NCBI GenBank assembly: GCA_004194705.1
Contig: SADC01000904.1
Coordinates: 670,700 to 734,699, forward strand
Direction of reading: 5' to 3'
Length of the DNA stretch: 64,000 nt
Source of the DNA: Ditylenchus dipsaci
Lineage: Eukaryota; Nematoda; Chromadorea; Rhabditida; Anguinidae
Part shown: positions 1 to 10,301 of the stretch, piece by piece
Layout of the letters: the number at the start of each line of letters is the position of its first letter
Numbering within the stretch: position 1 is the first letter of the stretch
Notes under the pieces: model-generated
Told to the model about the DNA's origin: nothing
Seen by the model: the letters and a program-made list of their open reading frames with translations, nothing else
Database searches by the model: none
Program-made: the position numbers and the translations under genes

Positions 1-5
1 CTGAC

Positions 6-277
6 CTCCAATAAGCCAAAAATCACCACTAAAATAGTGGTCAATACACTGGCAGACATTAGGAAAGCCTAAACAAAAGTTGATTATTAGTGTGCCAGCT
101 GATCGCGCAATCAATAAGCGAATTGAACTTGACGGTTAAAATAATAATTTTTAAGTTCTTCTGCTCTCACAATTTCCTAAAACTGAAAAGCTGACCTAAT
201 TGTTGAAGAAGATGGCAACGAATTTCTTCTGGTGGTTTCCAGGTCATGGGCAAGTAGTCCTTCTTCTTAATGGACTC
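6..277 (-). CDS. Two exons of an unrecognised protein-coding gene (partial)
   Basis: On the minus strand an open exon at about 277-196 is followed by a GTCAG donor, a 127 bp intron with acceptor TTTGTTTAG, and a second open exon at 68-6 ending at another GTCAG donor. The phases agree (phase 1 at both junctions). The joined reading includes YLPMTWKPPEEIR, then LLQQLGFPNVCQC, then HYFSGDFWLIG, which looks like real globular protein rather than noise. The 5' boundary is uncertain: I chose the acceptor ATGCAG just before 277, but the frame stays open a little further upstream. The gene continues off the left edge. I do not recognise the family and assign no function. Confidence 0.45.
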
Positions 278-1322
278 CTGCATGTGTGACGAGAACCCGT
301 TGGTTATATTGGATTTAGGGGATGAGAGTGTGAAGAAATTATTTTAAAATATGCTGTAAAATTATAAATATTTGTAATTTTTAAAGAAACGAGGGTAAAA
401 AATGCTTTGCTAGACACCGCATATACAGTGGTGCATGCTTTAGTGTAGGTACTAAAAAACGGAATGTATCTTAATGAAAAAAAGGGCGTTAAATAAATTA
501 TGTAACAAGTTAATTTTTTAAAATAAAAATTTGGGTTTAAAACAAGCACAAAAATTAAAAAAGTAGGTTTTTTAACAGAACAGATCTTGACTATTTTTGC
601 ACGGCTTTTAAAAACGCCCTAAAAGGTCCGATTTAGGTTTTTAGATGTGTTTGCATGGCGCAGTGATAAAGCTTTTCGTCACCTGATTTTACATAGCGAA
701 AAAAAGGCGCCGGTGACGACCTTGGAGCTGGAACAACACTGCTCAGGTCATAAAGATCAGATTTTCAACTTTTAATATAAATTTTGAGTTCACCCGATGA
801 GAAACCAGAATTTAAGTCAAAGGGTGTTTTTTTAATTAAAAATTTATCAGTCTGCGGAATTTTTTTCAACAAGACACATTCGAGAAAGCACATGCTTGTT
901 TGAAAGCTCTCACTTTACGATTAATGACTAAAGTTTTAGATCTTGAAGAAACAAAATTTTCCTTGTGAAAAAATCAGTTTGGGAATTCGATTCTTTATGA
1001 CATCTTGGCAGCAATTTTCACCATTTCAACCAGTTAAAATTTTTATATAATATTGAGCAATGAAAAATTATTCAATGCTATGTTTTAGCGCAGCTCAAAA
1101 CCACAAAATCTTTGTCACACAGAAATGTTTAATTCAAGAGTGTTGAGATATGGACTTTTAAAAAACAGAAAATGATTCCAATTCAGTCTTTCTTCATTTT
1201 TTCAAATTTTTCTCATTTTTTCGGAAATGTTTTAAAAAAAAGGGCCTTATCTCAGCACTCAGAATTTCAAAAGGAAACTCTGATAACTGAGTCTTGTAAC
1301 CTTCGAGCTGCGCTATAACCTT
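278..1322. other. Non-coding stretch, no recognisable feature
   Basis: AT-rich sequence with only short chance frames. I see no splice-compatible exon, RNA gene or paired repeat arms here. It probably contains the upstream region or an intron of the minus-strand gene at the left edge. Confidence 0.5.
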
Positions 1323-1760
1323 GTGGGAAAAGAGCCCCCTTCGGGGGCGCAGGGGGTGCGCTGGTTAGAGATGCGTGCACTCACTTACCTTAGACACAAA
1401 TCACTCGAAAGTGACTCTGGATGCATAAAAAATGTATGCATACCAGAGTTTCTTCATGCAGTAGGCCCCAATCAACAAAACTATGTTCAACATCTTCCTT
1501 TTTGTTTGAAATTGGCACCTTTTTGGTCCATTTCCACCCTAATACAGCCTTAATCCGTTCAAAAATGGTCAAAATGGGTACTCTTTGGTGGTCCCAAAAC
1601 TCGATTTTTCATTGACCAGAACTCAAAAACAATGTCTTTTTTGAGCTTCTGAGGCGATTTTAGGTCGATATAGGGTGTTTGGGAAGATTTAAAAAACAAA
1701 GTTGATTTGGGGGGGGGGGGTATATGCAAGTAGCGCCGAAATTTCAATCAAAATAGTTGT
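1323..1760. repeat. Diverged copy of the G-run / CTTAGACACAAATCA repeat family
   Basis: Contains a GC-rich core (cccccttcgggggcgcaggg), then ACCTTAGACACAAATCACTC and GAAAGTGACTCTGGATGCAT, and ends near a run of about ten G followed by TATATGCAAGTAGCGCC. The same modules recur at 33.4-33.7, 49.9-50.9 and 57.8-58.8 kb, and in part near 2.55 kb (inverted) and 36.22 kb. The open frames here are by-products of the repeat. Confidence 0.65.
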
Positions 1761-1809
1761 TCCCTTGAAAACACCAAATTTTTGCATCTTTGGCAATTAT
1801 TTTAAATGT

Positions 1810-1961
1810 GGCCAGTGACAGCTTGGGACAATTCAAATTAAGACAATGACGTTTGAGACAAAATCATCGGTCTTATTCGGTAAATATTTGCCGAATAAGA
1901 CCGATGATTTTGTCTCAATCGTAATTTTCTTAATTTGAATTGTCCCAAGCTGTCGCTGGCC
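1810..1961. repeat. 152 bp near-perfect palindrome (foldback element)
   Basis: GGCCAGTGACAGCTTGGGAC at the left pairs with GTCCCAAGCTGTCGCTGGCC at the right, and the arms continue inward to a centre near 1888 (AAATATT flanked by GGCAAATATT-type pairing). The terminal motif CAGC(G)A(C/T)AGCTTG also ends the larger inverted repeat at 16233-16852, so the two look like one family. Confidence 0.75.
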
Positions 1962-2261
1962 CAAATGTAGCCCTAAATTCCCTCTACAAACTAGCCGAAC
2001 AGAATTTCAAAAATTTAGGGCATAAATATCATGATCTCAAGACATTTTGAGTTCAGGTCAGACAAAAGTGCAGATTTTACGTCGAATAGACGGCAAAAAG
2101 CTATTTTGAAACTTCTTTTTGTATATGAATGCGGAGGTTTGCATTTCGGAGCATCAGTTATACACCAAACAAAAGCTGAAGATCTCCCCTTTCAAAAAAT
2201 ACAGATCAAATTTTTAAAACAGATTTAGAGAACAAGAAGTCATTTCAAAAGAGGAGGGACT

Positions 2262-2960
2262 TTCATAGGCTAAAGTGCATTATAAGCAGTCCACCGGAAA
2301 TGACCCAATATGATGTTTTTTGATGTTTTAACGCTTTTAACGTGTAGAAAACATGTTTTAGGTGATGCAAGATCATTTTCAAGAAAAAAATTTTGACTAA
2401 AAATCGACTTTTTGTCTTGGGGAACAAAGGTAAACTAACCTAAATGGGCATTTAAAGACCCTAAAAAGATGGAATTTGGACATAGTTTTGTTAACTGGGG
2501 TCTATCGCATTAATAAACTCTGGTATGCATGCTTTTTCATGCATCCAGGTCCCTTTCGAGTGATTTGTGTCTAATGTATGGGGTTATGCGCATCTAAAAC
2601 CCAAGTCACCAAGTCCCCCCCCCCCACTAAGCAGCAAGACTCATGATCAAGAATGCTAACAGAGGCTTTTTTCGCCCAGCTCCAGTGACCAAAACAGGGT
2701 AACAACCACCAAATAAGGTATCTGAGTAACCATTTGGGTTGGTTTACCTTGCACCCCCAAGACATAATTCGATTTTTAGTCAAAAAAAATTTTTTTAAAA
2801 ATGGTTTCCTTTTTGAAAACATGTTTTTTTAACACGTTAAAAGCTTTAAAACATCAAAAGAACATCGTTTTGGGTCATTTTGGGTAGACTGCTTGTAATG
2901 CACTCCTGCCCTTCCATATACGCATCGCCCCAGGGACTAGGTCATAGGTTCAAATTTTCC
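2262..2960. repeat. Long imperfect inverted repeat
   Basis: The left arm (2262-2445), with CATTATAAGCAGTCCACC and AAACATGTTTTAGG, pairs with the right arm (about 2743-2920), with AAAACATGTTTTTTTAACAC and GACTGCTTGTAATGCAC. A diverged inverted ACACAAATCA module sits in the loop (2520-2590). The right edge (CGCATCGCCCCAGGGACTAG) resembles an inverted motif near 5550. Confidence 0.6.
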
Positions 2961-3445
2961 TAAGTGCACACCTTATTACTTTTTAAATAAAGTTGACTGA
3001 CTTAAAGGGCCATAATCTATCGAAGAATCGATTGCAACATTTTGCAGCACTGCTGTGCTGTCAGCAAATGCCCTAACTTTAAGATTTTATGCAAATGACA
3101 GCCCTATGAAGGATGGCATGGAATTGGACATCGTTGGATGTTTTTTGAGTCCTAGTTTTAACTTTGTACTTACTTTTTCTCTGATCGATAGCTTGAATGA
3201 AAGCCAAAAATTTTGGCTGCATTTTAGTGTATGAAACATGTGACTTGTAGAAAAAAGTCAGAAAATATAAACCCAACCAGTCAAAGAAAAAACCCATAAA
3301 AAATGATCAATTTTCGGAAATTTAGCAGGCTTTAGTCTGTAAATCAGCTCCAGATGCTGTAAAAACCTGCGCTGTTGATTTCGTTGGGTAACCAAGAACC
3401 TCAAGATCATTTTAACACCAGACATGTAAATGAAAAGGGTGCGTA
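2961..3445. other. Non-coding spacer before the MULE
   Basis: No coherent frame, RNA gene or repeat arm recognised; short open frames in it lack splice context. Confidence 0.4.
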
Positions 3446-3487
3446 GACGTTTAGCGGTTGGCGGGACAAATGTCCCAAAAACCGCTA
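3446..3487 (+). repeat. Left TIR of the MULE (hairpin-forming)
   Basis: Starts GACGTTTAGCGGTTGGCGGG. It contains an internal inverted repeat and pairs with 5454-5495. Confidence 0.85.
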
Positions 3488-3693
3488 AACATCACATTAA
3501 AACGCCAAGCTTTTGAATTTATTTTAATTCATTATTACTTTTTGGACGGTCGGGTATTTTTCCTACTGTTTTAGCTCTCTTAATTTTTTCACCGAAGTTT
3601 CTTTTTGAGCCCTTTGGTGGATTCTTACAAATTCATGAGGCTTCATATCATTTGAACATTCTACTGTTTGTTTATTTATCTGGGTTAATTGAG

Positions 3694-5260
3694 ATGAAGG
3701 ACTTCAAGTGGACGAACTCATACGTGATCGAAAATCTTCAGCAACTCAAAAATGGGAAGGTTACAAAGGAAGATGTCATTAACTTCTTGAAGCAGCAGTA
3801 CAACAAGACATGCGTGCTGAAGACGATTCACTGCCGTATGCCGAGAGAAGCAACTGCTGATCTCTACCTCAATGATGAATTTGTCGTGTAATATTATACC
3901 CTTTTCTTAGTGTGTTGCTTCTGTCGTTTATTTTAGGCCTCTGCGAACTAAATTTGCTAATGAAATGCTTGCTGTTAAAGAAGGTAGTGGTTATCGAGTT
4001 TACAAAAAGCACAGGAACATCTTCGAATGCGTCGACTGCTGCAAGTATTTTTTTGAGTTTTGGACTTGGAGCAATGCAATTTTATACAAACTTCCAGTGC
4101 AAAAACTAGTCCTGCTCCAATATCCACACTAAAAGAGATAAATGGTCGTTATATGCTCACCACGGGATTGCGCGCAAAGGAATGCCGTCTTCGTCCAATT
4201 AACAAGCTTATCGTCCGAAATATCGACCATGTGATGCGAGAAGAAGCCGAAGAGAATCAGCTTATGAGACCACAAGAAACTCACGAAAAGGGACATTAAC
4301 ACGCTCTCAAAATAGCCAAGAATGCTGGACAAACAGGCAAGGAAGCTCAATCAATTGCAATTCTCTTCCATCGTGGCAAAGCGTCCGAAGCGCGTATTAC
4401 CGCCTAAGAAAGATGGCTGCGACTAATGTAAGGAATCCCTTCGAGCCGCCAAAGATTTATGAAAACACCTATCGTTTTTTTTCATGGAAAATGAGGAAAG
4501 GTTGGTATATTTTTGCTCAAATTATATACTGTGATTAGTAAATCTACTTCTAGATGGCTTTCGTTGGCTGACGAAAAAAATGGAGTGATAATCTTTGCAT
4601 CAGACGACGACTTCCGAGCAGCTGCGCAGTGTGCTCTTTTGATGGCCGATGGGACGTTCGATTTGTGTCCTATTATGTTTGCACAGATCTTTGTGATACA
4701 TTGGCTTGTAAGTTTTTTCTCCTTTCCTCTTTCTGATGTGAACTAGTATTTTTTTAAGTTTAAAGGGGAATGGATAGCAATCACTACATGCCTAATAGAG
4801 AATCGTCTGGAGGCTAACTACAATGTGATCTTCCAGCATCTGCAAGCGAAATGGGCTTCACTAAAAATCAAGGCAATCTTCGATAAGTTCCACTGTGACT
4901 ATGAAAAAGCAGAAATAGGAGCAGCAATAAAAGCGTTTGGGATTGACGTAAGTTTCATATTTTTTGCCCTTATCGTTCATTGTTGTAACATTTGTGTCTC
5001 AGAAGATTCAAGGCTGTCTGTTTCATTACACGAAGTCTATCCTACACAACACAAACTTTCTGGGATTTCAGCAGCAATACCAGCAAGATAATGAATTTCA
5101 TCAGCTCGTCAGAATGACAATGGCTCTTCCCCTTCTTCCGAAAGATCAAGCTGCATCATCCTGGCGAGATCATCTGAAAGGAGCGCTACTGAAGGCCGGT
5201 GCAACAAGTTTCTGCGATTATTTTGAAGGGCAGTGGCTCAAAAAGAAGGGAAATCTGTGA
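3694..5260 (+). pseudogene. MULE transposase, multi-exon, with stop codons
   Basis: Exons fit at 3694-3887, 3937-4044, from about 4100, 4552-4717, about 4759-4947 and 5003-5260, with GT-AG borders. The N-terminal part has a Cys pair (FECVDCCK) that may belong to a FLYWCH/BED-like finger, but this is uncertain. The core has MADGTFDLCPIMFAQIFVIHW, the first catalytic Asp block of MULE transposases (DGTF..P..F.Q...IH), then FHCDYEKAE with the second Asp, then GCLFHYTKSI matching the C.FH motif. A TAA interrupts an otherwise readable stretch at about 4297-4299 and another stop follows near 4406, so the copy is probably dead unless those segments are spliced out. The frame ends at a TGA just inside the right TIR. 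Confidence 0.75.
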
Positions 5261-5453
5261 AATTTTTACCGTCTTCGCCATTGAACTACCAATATCTGTG
5301 AGTCTTACAATTCCTTTTTAAAGAGGTATGTTGGTTCTTATTCGGCTCATTTCACTATCTCATTCATCATTTTCACCTTTTTCGCAGAAAGAACGGAGCA
5401 TTGCGAAGACCCGTATGTACTTTGCTATATCTATTCCTGCAGAAGCTTCCAAA

Positions 5454-5495
5454 TAGCGGTTTTTAGGACATTTGTCCCGCCAACCGCTAAACGTC
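5454..5495 (-). repeat. Right TIR of the MULE (hairpin-forming)
   Basis: Reverse complement of 3446-3487 with one mismatch. Confidence 0.85.
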
Positions 5496-5601
5496 CCTAT
5501 GCCAATAAAGGGGGGTGAAAATAGGGTGTGCAGCCAGTTGAAGTCAAGCCTGTGTGACCTAGGGCGATGCGTGTATGAAAGTCCCCGTCCCTTTAAGTAA
5601 T

Positions 5602-5935
5602 GGTTCTATCACAACTATAAGTGCAAGTGTAAATGTAAGTGTGAATGTTTTCGGTATTGTGAACACCCTTTACATTTACACTTAAAAGTGCTTTATTGAT
5701 TATGAAGAGTTCATTTCTAGTTATAAAAACTTAAAAAATTGGTATTTGGGTTAAAAAACTGACTTTTAGAAAAAAGGTGAGGATAAATAAAAAAAACTTT
5801 CATTCACATTTACAGTCGTATTGTGAAGGGGTGAGTGTAAATTTAAATATTTTTAGGATTGTGAAGATCTTTCACATTTACACTTACATTTGCATTAACA
5901 CTTACACTTACATTTACACCTAAAATTGTGATAGA
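5602..5935. repeat. Inverted repeat rich in (A/G)TGTAA hexamers
   Basis: GTTCTATCACAACTATAAGT followed by AGTGTAAATGTAAGTGTGAA pairs with TTCACATTTACACTTACATT and ends near AAAATTGTGATAGAGAC. Two further internal inverted blocks of the same hexamers lie near 5665-5690 and 5815-5880. Confidence 0.6.
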
Positions 5936-6329
5936 GACACAACACGTTTTTCTAGTCAAAATTGAGAACTTTTTTCATTTCCCGCAAAAAATTCAAAACG
6001 CTAAATCGGACATTTTGGAACCATTTGAAAAGTCGTGTTTTTGAAGGAAATAGGTAGTTTTCTGCAGTTGCTTATTGCTATTTCAAAGTTGAAAATAAGA
6101 TTTTGATGTAAAAATAAAAAAATTTGGGTCTCGAAAAGTACGAACATTTAAAAAGCGAAGTACTTTTAAGGTAAAAGACAGCTCTCTAAGTTTACATCAC
6201 CCTATCCCCCTCCCCAGACAGCTGTCTAAGCTTAAAAATGGTTAGAGAACTGATACTCTGTGAAGGTCTACAGCTCGAGAGCTCATACTCTTTTGGAAAG
6301 AGGGTTCACTTGGGGTATCCGAAAGCATT

Positions 6330-6511
6330 TACCGTATTCTCTCTAATAGAGGGGTCGACCCGTCTATTTTCAACATCCAAAAATATTTTTGACTTCATAT
6401 TAAAAATGCAATAAAACATGGTTTACCCCCTAGTTTTGGTCTCGTAGGGGACCCGTCTATTAGAGAGGACCTTCAAATAGAGAGGACCCGTCTATTAGAG
6501 AGAATACGGTA
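6330..6511. mobile_element. MITE, TACCGTATT-TIR family
   Basis: Starts TACCGTATTCTCTCTAATAG and ends CTATTAGAGAGAATACGGTA; flanking TA may be the target duplication. The interior has direct repeats of AGAGAGGACC(C)GTCTATT. It is the cleanest short member of a family seen at least nine times in this window with unrelated interiors. Confidence 0.75.
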
Positions 6512-6546
6512 TATACTATAAAAACTTGGCAACACAAAAAAGTGAA

Positions 6547-6628
6547 CGCAGTCGGCAGGATTCGAACCTGCGCGGGCAAAGCCCAATTGATTTCGAGTCA
6601 ATCTCCTTAACCACTCGGACACGACTGC
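6547..6628 (-). tRNA. tRNA-Ser (anticodon CGA)
   Basis: On the minus strand the 7 bp acceptor stem GCAGTCG/CGACTGC is perfect and the discriminator base is G, as usual for serine. The anticodon stem-loop TTGACTCGAAATCAA gives anticodon CGA (plus-strand 6593-6595), decoding UCG. A long variable arm (GGGCTTTGCCC) confirms the class II serine type, and the T arm reads CAGGTTCGAATCCTG. No intron. Length 82 nt without CCA. A run of T follows upstream on the plus strand only; the terminator on the minus strand is not obvious. Confidence 0.95.
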
Positions 6629-7034
6629 ACTTACTGCACATGCATACAATCATAACTTTTTTTTAAAATTACTTTCTTTTTTATTCTTGTTTTTTAGCCA
6701 ATCCTATAAAAGTAAGGGATTGACCAATTTTTTGGCCATTAATCGCATACTTTCGTGTCAGACACAGAAAATGTCTGTGACTACAAACTTTGTGACCTAG
6801 AGAGAGTTGATAATGACTCTCTAATGTAATTACACACAATTTTGTTAACTGTTAATTATCAGTCTGCGTGTGTCTGAACAACTTACAATCAATGCAGAAA
6901 AACTAAACTTCGTAGACTTTGTGAAAATCAATGGACGACAAAATAAACTAACATTTTTTGTTCTTTTAGTTTGCTATATTTTTGTCCAGTCAAAAAACTT
7001 TTTAATCTCTGCTAAAAATTCGACCCTATATAAC

Positions 7035-7185
7035 CAGTGCTGTAAAGGGCACCGGTGCGGCACCGGTCCCCCGAACCACCGGTGCCCGATGCGGTCCCTA
7101 GAGCCGACATGTTGAAGGTTGGTGCCCGATATCGAAATTTCAAGGTGCCCGCTGCGGCGACAAAATACCGAAATTTGCAGCACTG
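7035..7185. mobile_element. hAT-type MITE, CAGTGCTG termini
   Basis: Begins CAGTGCTGTAAAGGGCACCG and ends CGAAATTTGCAGCACTG. It is flanked by 8 bp direct repeats that match at 7 of 8 positions (TATATAAC at 7027-7034, TATACAAC at 7186-7193). The 8 bp duplication and CAG...CTG ends fit the hAT superfamily. Confidence 0.75.
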
Positions 7186-7245
7186 TATACAACAATTCAT
7201 TTACTGCAGCAAAAATTTTCCCAGTAGTAGAATGATTTTTTCATT

Positions 7246-7485
7246 TTAAAGGGGCATGCCCGTGCGTTACACGGAGAAAAGGCGGGGACCACTAGTTTTT
7301 TTCTTTCTCGTTAAATCTTTTCACGCGCTTCCCTCTAGAATTTGTAAGTTTTTGTCTAACTTTTAAAAGTATAATAAGGTCATCAATGTCAGATCGAACG
7401 CGAAACGAGTGAAAAATGGGATGGTTCAAAAAAAATTGCTGGTCCCTGCCTTAACTTTTTGAAACGCACGGGCATGCTCCTTTAA
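7246..7485. repeat. Inverted repeat with GGGCATGCCCGTGCGT ends
   Basis: AAAGGGGCATGCCCGTGCGT at the left pairs with ACGCACGGGCATGCTCCTTT at the right; a second inner block (GGCGGGGACCA with TGGTCCCTGCC) extends the arms. No gene inside. Confidence 0.65.
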
Positions 7486-7592
7486 CAAAAAATTGCAAGC
7501 AAAAACATTTTTTATTATCGATCTGACAGCCACATTTTTTAAAGCCAATTCCTTTTTCACATCAATAGTTTTCTTGGTTTTAAGCATTCTAC

Positions 7593-9698
7593 ATGACACA
7601 TCTACTAACCATTATTTTCGCCATCTTCACTTTAGGCGAATCGGAAAAGATTCTGTTCATGGTCTACCATGACACAGGAAGTCATTTTGGGTACATTTTA
7701 TATTAATGATTACAAAAAATGTAATTTTTATTTTTTGTAGAAGTATTACACCTTTTTTCACAAGGTATGCGTACCATATTCTCTCTATTTATAGCTGCTA
7801 ATAGAGTTGACCAGTCGTATTATTTCTCTGAACTTTTCTTTGCTTTAACTTTTTATGTTTTTTTATGAAATTAATGTTCTGTAAACTACAGTACTCACTT
7901 AGAGCTTTGTAGCTTTCCGCTGAACATTTTTTCGTAGGGGTTCACTGAACTACAACAGTATTCAGTGGTATTTCTCAGGATTTCGGAAGTAATTATTTGG
8001 GGGAATACCTTTATTCGGTTTTTGGATAAATACCCCGAGAATTTTCGCTCAGTAAACTCTTGGGGAAATACTATCTTACAAAAAGCATAGTCTTCCTCGT
8101 AACCAATGTCTCTTTCAGAATATAATTTTTTTGAAAAACAAATAAATAAAAGCCAAAATTTTTTTGAGAAATACTCCGATTGGTCAACTCTAGTTCCCCT
8201 ATTTAAAATCGTGTTTTGGTATTGTGCTTTTGACCAACTTTTTGAAGATTGCTCTCAGACATGTTATTACTTTAATTATAGACGGATATGAGATACGAAA
8301 ACACGATTTTAGAAATGGCTATATTTTGAGAGAGGAAAGGATTTTTTCATATACAATTTTTTAATTTTTTTAAGTGTTTAGTCTGGCCAAAAAAGGCCAT
8401 CAAGTCACAATATTTCACACCGTAACTAAAGAAGTCAAAGATTTCGGTCCAGACGTGAGATATATTTGTGTGAATAACTGTTTTTGTATAATTGCCTGGT
8501 TCAGCTACACTACATCAAAGCTTACCTGCCTCACACATCGGCTCTGGAAGGTCAAGAAACCATGTTTTGGGAGGAAACAGTCAGTACTGCTATGATACCC
8601 GACGTGTTTGTGGGTGGTGACAATAATCTAGGACGACTGATGTAATTTTTAACAATTCTCAAATAGTAGTCGGCACTTGTTCGGTTGGACCACTACTTAT
8701 CAAAAGAGACATAAGTAAACTTTAGACGCTACTGACTTATAAACCCCCTCATAAAAGTTACTTTGGTACCTAGCTTTGCCTCACCATAACCGCCCGCTCT
8801 CTTCTTTCTCAACAGTGTCGTAAATCACGGCATGGCTAGAATTTGGGCATTTGTTTCGAGCAGTTATTAATATCGCCAGCCCGGTGCCGCAGCAAAATAA
8901 GGTTCAGACATCGGCTCCGGGCTAGGAATAAAAACTAGTCATTTAACCATTTCTAAATAGCGGCACCGGATGGTGCCGAAAAAAATATAACGTAAAATTC
9001 CCTTGTAAATCAAGACAGAACCAGTCCGGTGCCACTATGTAGAATGGGTTAAATGACTAGTTTCTTTATTCCTAGCTTGGAGCCGATCTCCAAGCTATTT
9101 ACAACATTGTTTCTCAAACATTTTCAAGTAATAATCTCTCCATAAAACATGGCTCTTATTGAGAACTTTTTAGATAAAGTATATTTGGACAAATAAAGTA
9201 CAGTTTGGCCACTTTTTGTCAAAAAGCGGGATTCTTTAGATTATACCTCCAGCACTCGATTACACCCTACTGCCAGCAATTGATTTTACTTTTTTGCAAA
9301 GGTCTTAGAAAGTTATTTGTTTACACTTTTAAATCATTTCCATGTAATTTTTTTCGATAAATATACTATAATTTAACTAAAAAGATCTACGGTATCCGTA
9401 CTTACGTATTAAATGTTGAGAGTCAAAAATATAGATTTTGACGTGAAATCTCAAACGTTCTAAAGATTTGGGGTCTCATATAAAGTAAAAAATTTTAAAT
9501 GAATCACGAATAATAGCCCTGTCATAAAAGTAGTATTTTGTGGAGATATTATCCACTAATATTGAAACCATTATGAAAGAAGCAAATGTAGGAGAAAAAG
9601 TTAAACCATCCTGTTATTAAACTTACAAAATATATTTTCCTTCCAACATTCAAGTCAACTAATTTAATTATTATTTTCAGATCAAACGCTCTGAACAG
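7593..9698 (+). pseudogene. UDP-glycosyltransferase, 5' half only (subfamily 1)
   Basis: Exons: 7593-7690, 7741-7764, 8382-8469, 8505-8641, 9681-9698, with GT-AG borders and consistent phases except the last. The first exon starts MTHLLTIIFAIFTL, a signal peptide, and continues ESEKILFMVYHDTGSHFG, where the His is the expected catalytic His of the UGT acceptor domain. Later exons give LAKKGHQVTIFHTV and LHYIKAYLPHTSALEG, then an acidic stretch ending GGDNNLGRLM. The five exons match, in length and order, the first five of the next gene (10302). The last exon is one base short relative to its paralogue (18 against 19 nt). No downstream exons appear before the next gene starts at 10302, so the nucleotide-sugar domain is missing. 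Likely a truncated duplicate. Confidence 0.8.
8860..9094. repeat. Truncated relative of the 382 bp hAT-type foldback
   Basis: CCAGCCCGGTGCCGC and ATCGGCTCCGGGCTAGG on the left pair with sequence around 9030-9094; CACCGGATGGTGCC and CCAGTCCGGTGCC form the inner pair. The order matches the inner part of 37750-38131, but the CAGTGCTG ends are missing. It lies in an intron of the UGT fragment. Confidence 0.6.
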
Positions 9699-10301
9699 GT
9701 AAAAATATAAATTTATGAACAAAATTATTCACGAATTTTAAATTTGTTTGAAGTTATCTTTTCTGTTTTTACTTGTTATGGCGTTTGGTCAATTCAAGGA
9801 TTGACATCATATTAGGCACACACAATTCTTCTTCTTATTTATTCGCATTTGTTTTCAATGATTTTGTTGGGAAAAGGTCACTGATTTTGCAAACATTTGC
9901 AAGGTGTTCTTCGATATTATGCAAAAAATTCTAAAGTTGTTGAATGCGGCTGTATTCCGGTTTTTCGACCCACCGGAACCCCAATCCAGTGAATATTCAC
10001 AAATTCGGTCCGCAAAGCATTAGCACTATCGTCAATATTAGACGATTCAAAAATGGAACAGTTTGAAACATTTGTTGCAACTTGTTTTTTGATTTGTTAC
10101 GGTATATATTTTTTTAATTTTTGTTTTGTTGCATTTTTGTGCTACCTTTGTTACTATCCATTTCAAATAGACTTCTTTTTTTCATTGATTGGCGAAGGAC
10201 ACTTTCTGATGATAACAAAGCAAGCAAATCAACTCAGGAATACATCAACTAATGGTCAACTACTTTTTTGCTGATCTTTTTCTGTTTTCTTATAGAGCAG
10301 T
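9699..10301. other. Intergenic region between two UGT copies
   Basis: Nothing coding is supported. The sequence just before 10302 (CTTATAG then AGCAGTATG) has an AG 6 nt before the start codon, compatible with a trans-splice or short 5' UTR acceptor. Confidence 0.4.

Larger units (their letters stand above)
3446..5495 (+). mobile_element. Mutator-like (MULE) DNA transposon, about 2.05 kb
   Basis: Bounded by 42 bp TIRs, 3446-3487 and 5454-5495, which are reverse complements with a single mismatch (CCCAAAA against CCTAAAA). Each TIR is itself self-complementary: TAGCGGTT pairs with AACCGCTA and GGGAC with GTCCC, so each end can fold as a hairpin. The interior encodes a decayed transposase with MULE hallmarks. 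Terminal similarity may extend a few bases beyond (gcgtag against gcatag), so I cannot define the 9-10 bp target duplication expected for MULEs. Confidence 0.8.

Noticed and set aside
655..740. tRNA box A-like TGGCGCAGTGATAAAGC
   Set aside because: No box B and no cloverleaf pairing.
1323..1615. Overlapping 60-76 codon frames also seen near 50.3 and 58.2 kb
   Set aside because: Recurrent because they lie in a dispersed repeat; the frame is not preserved between copies.
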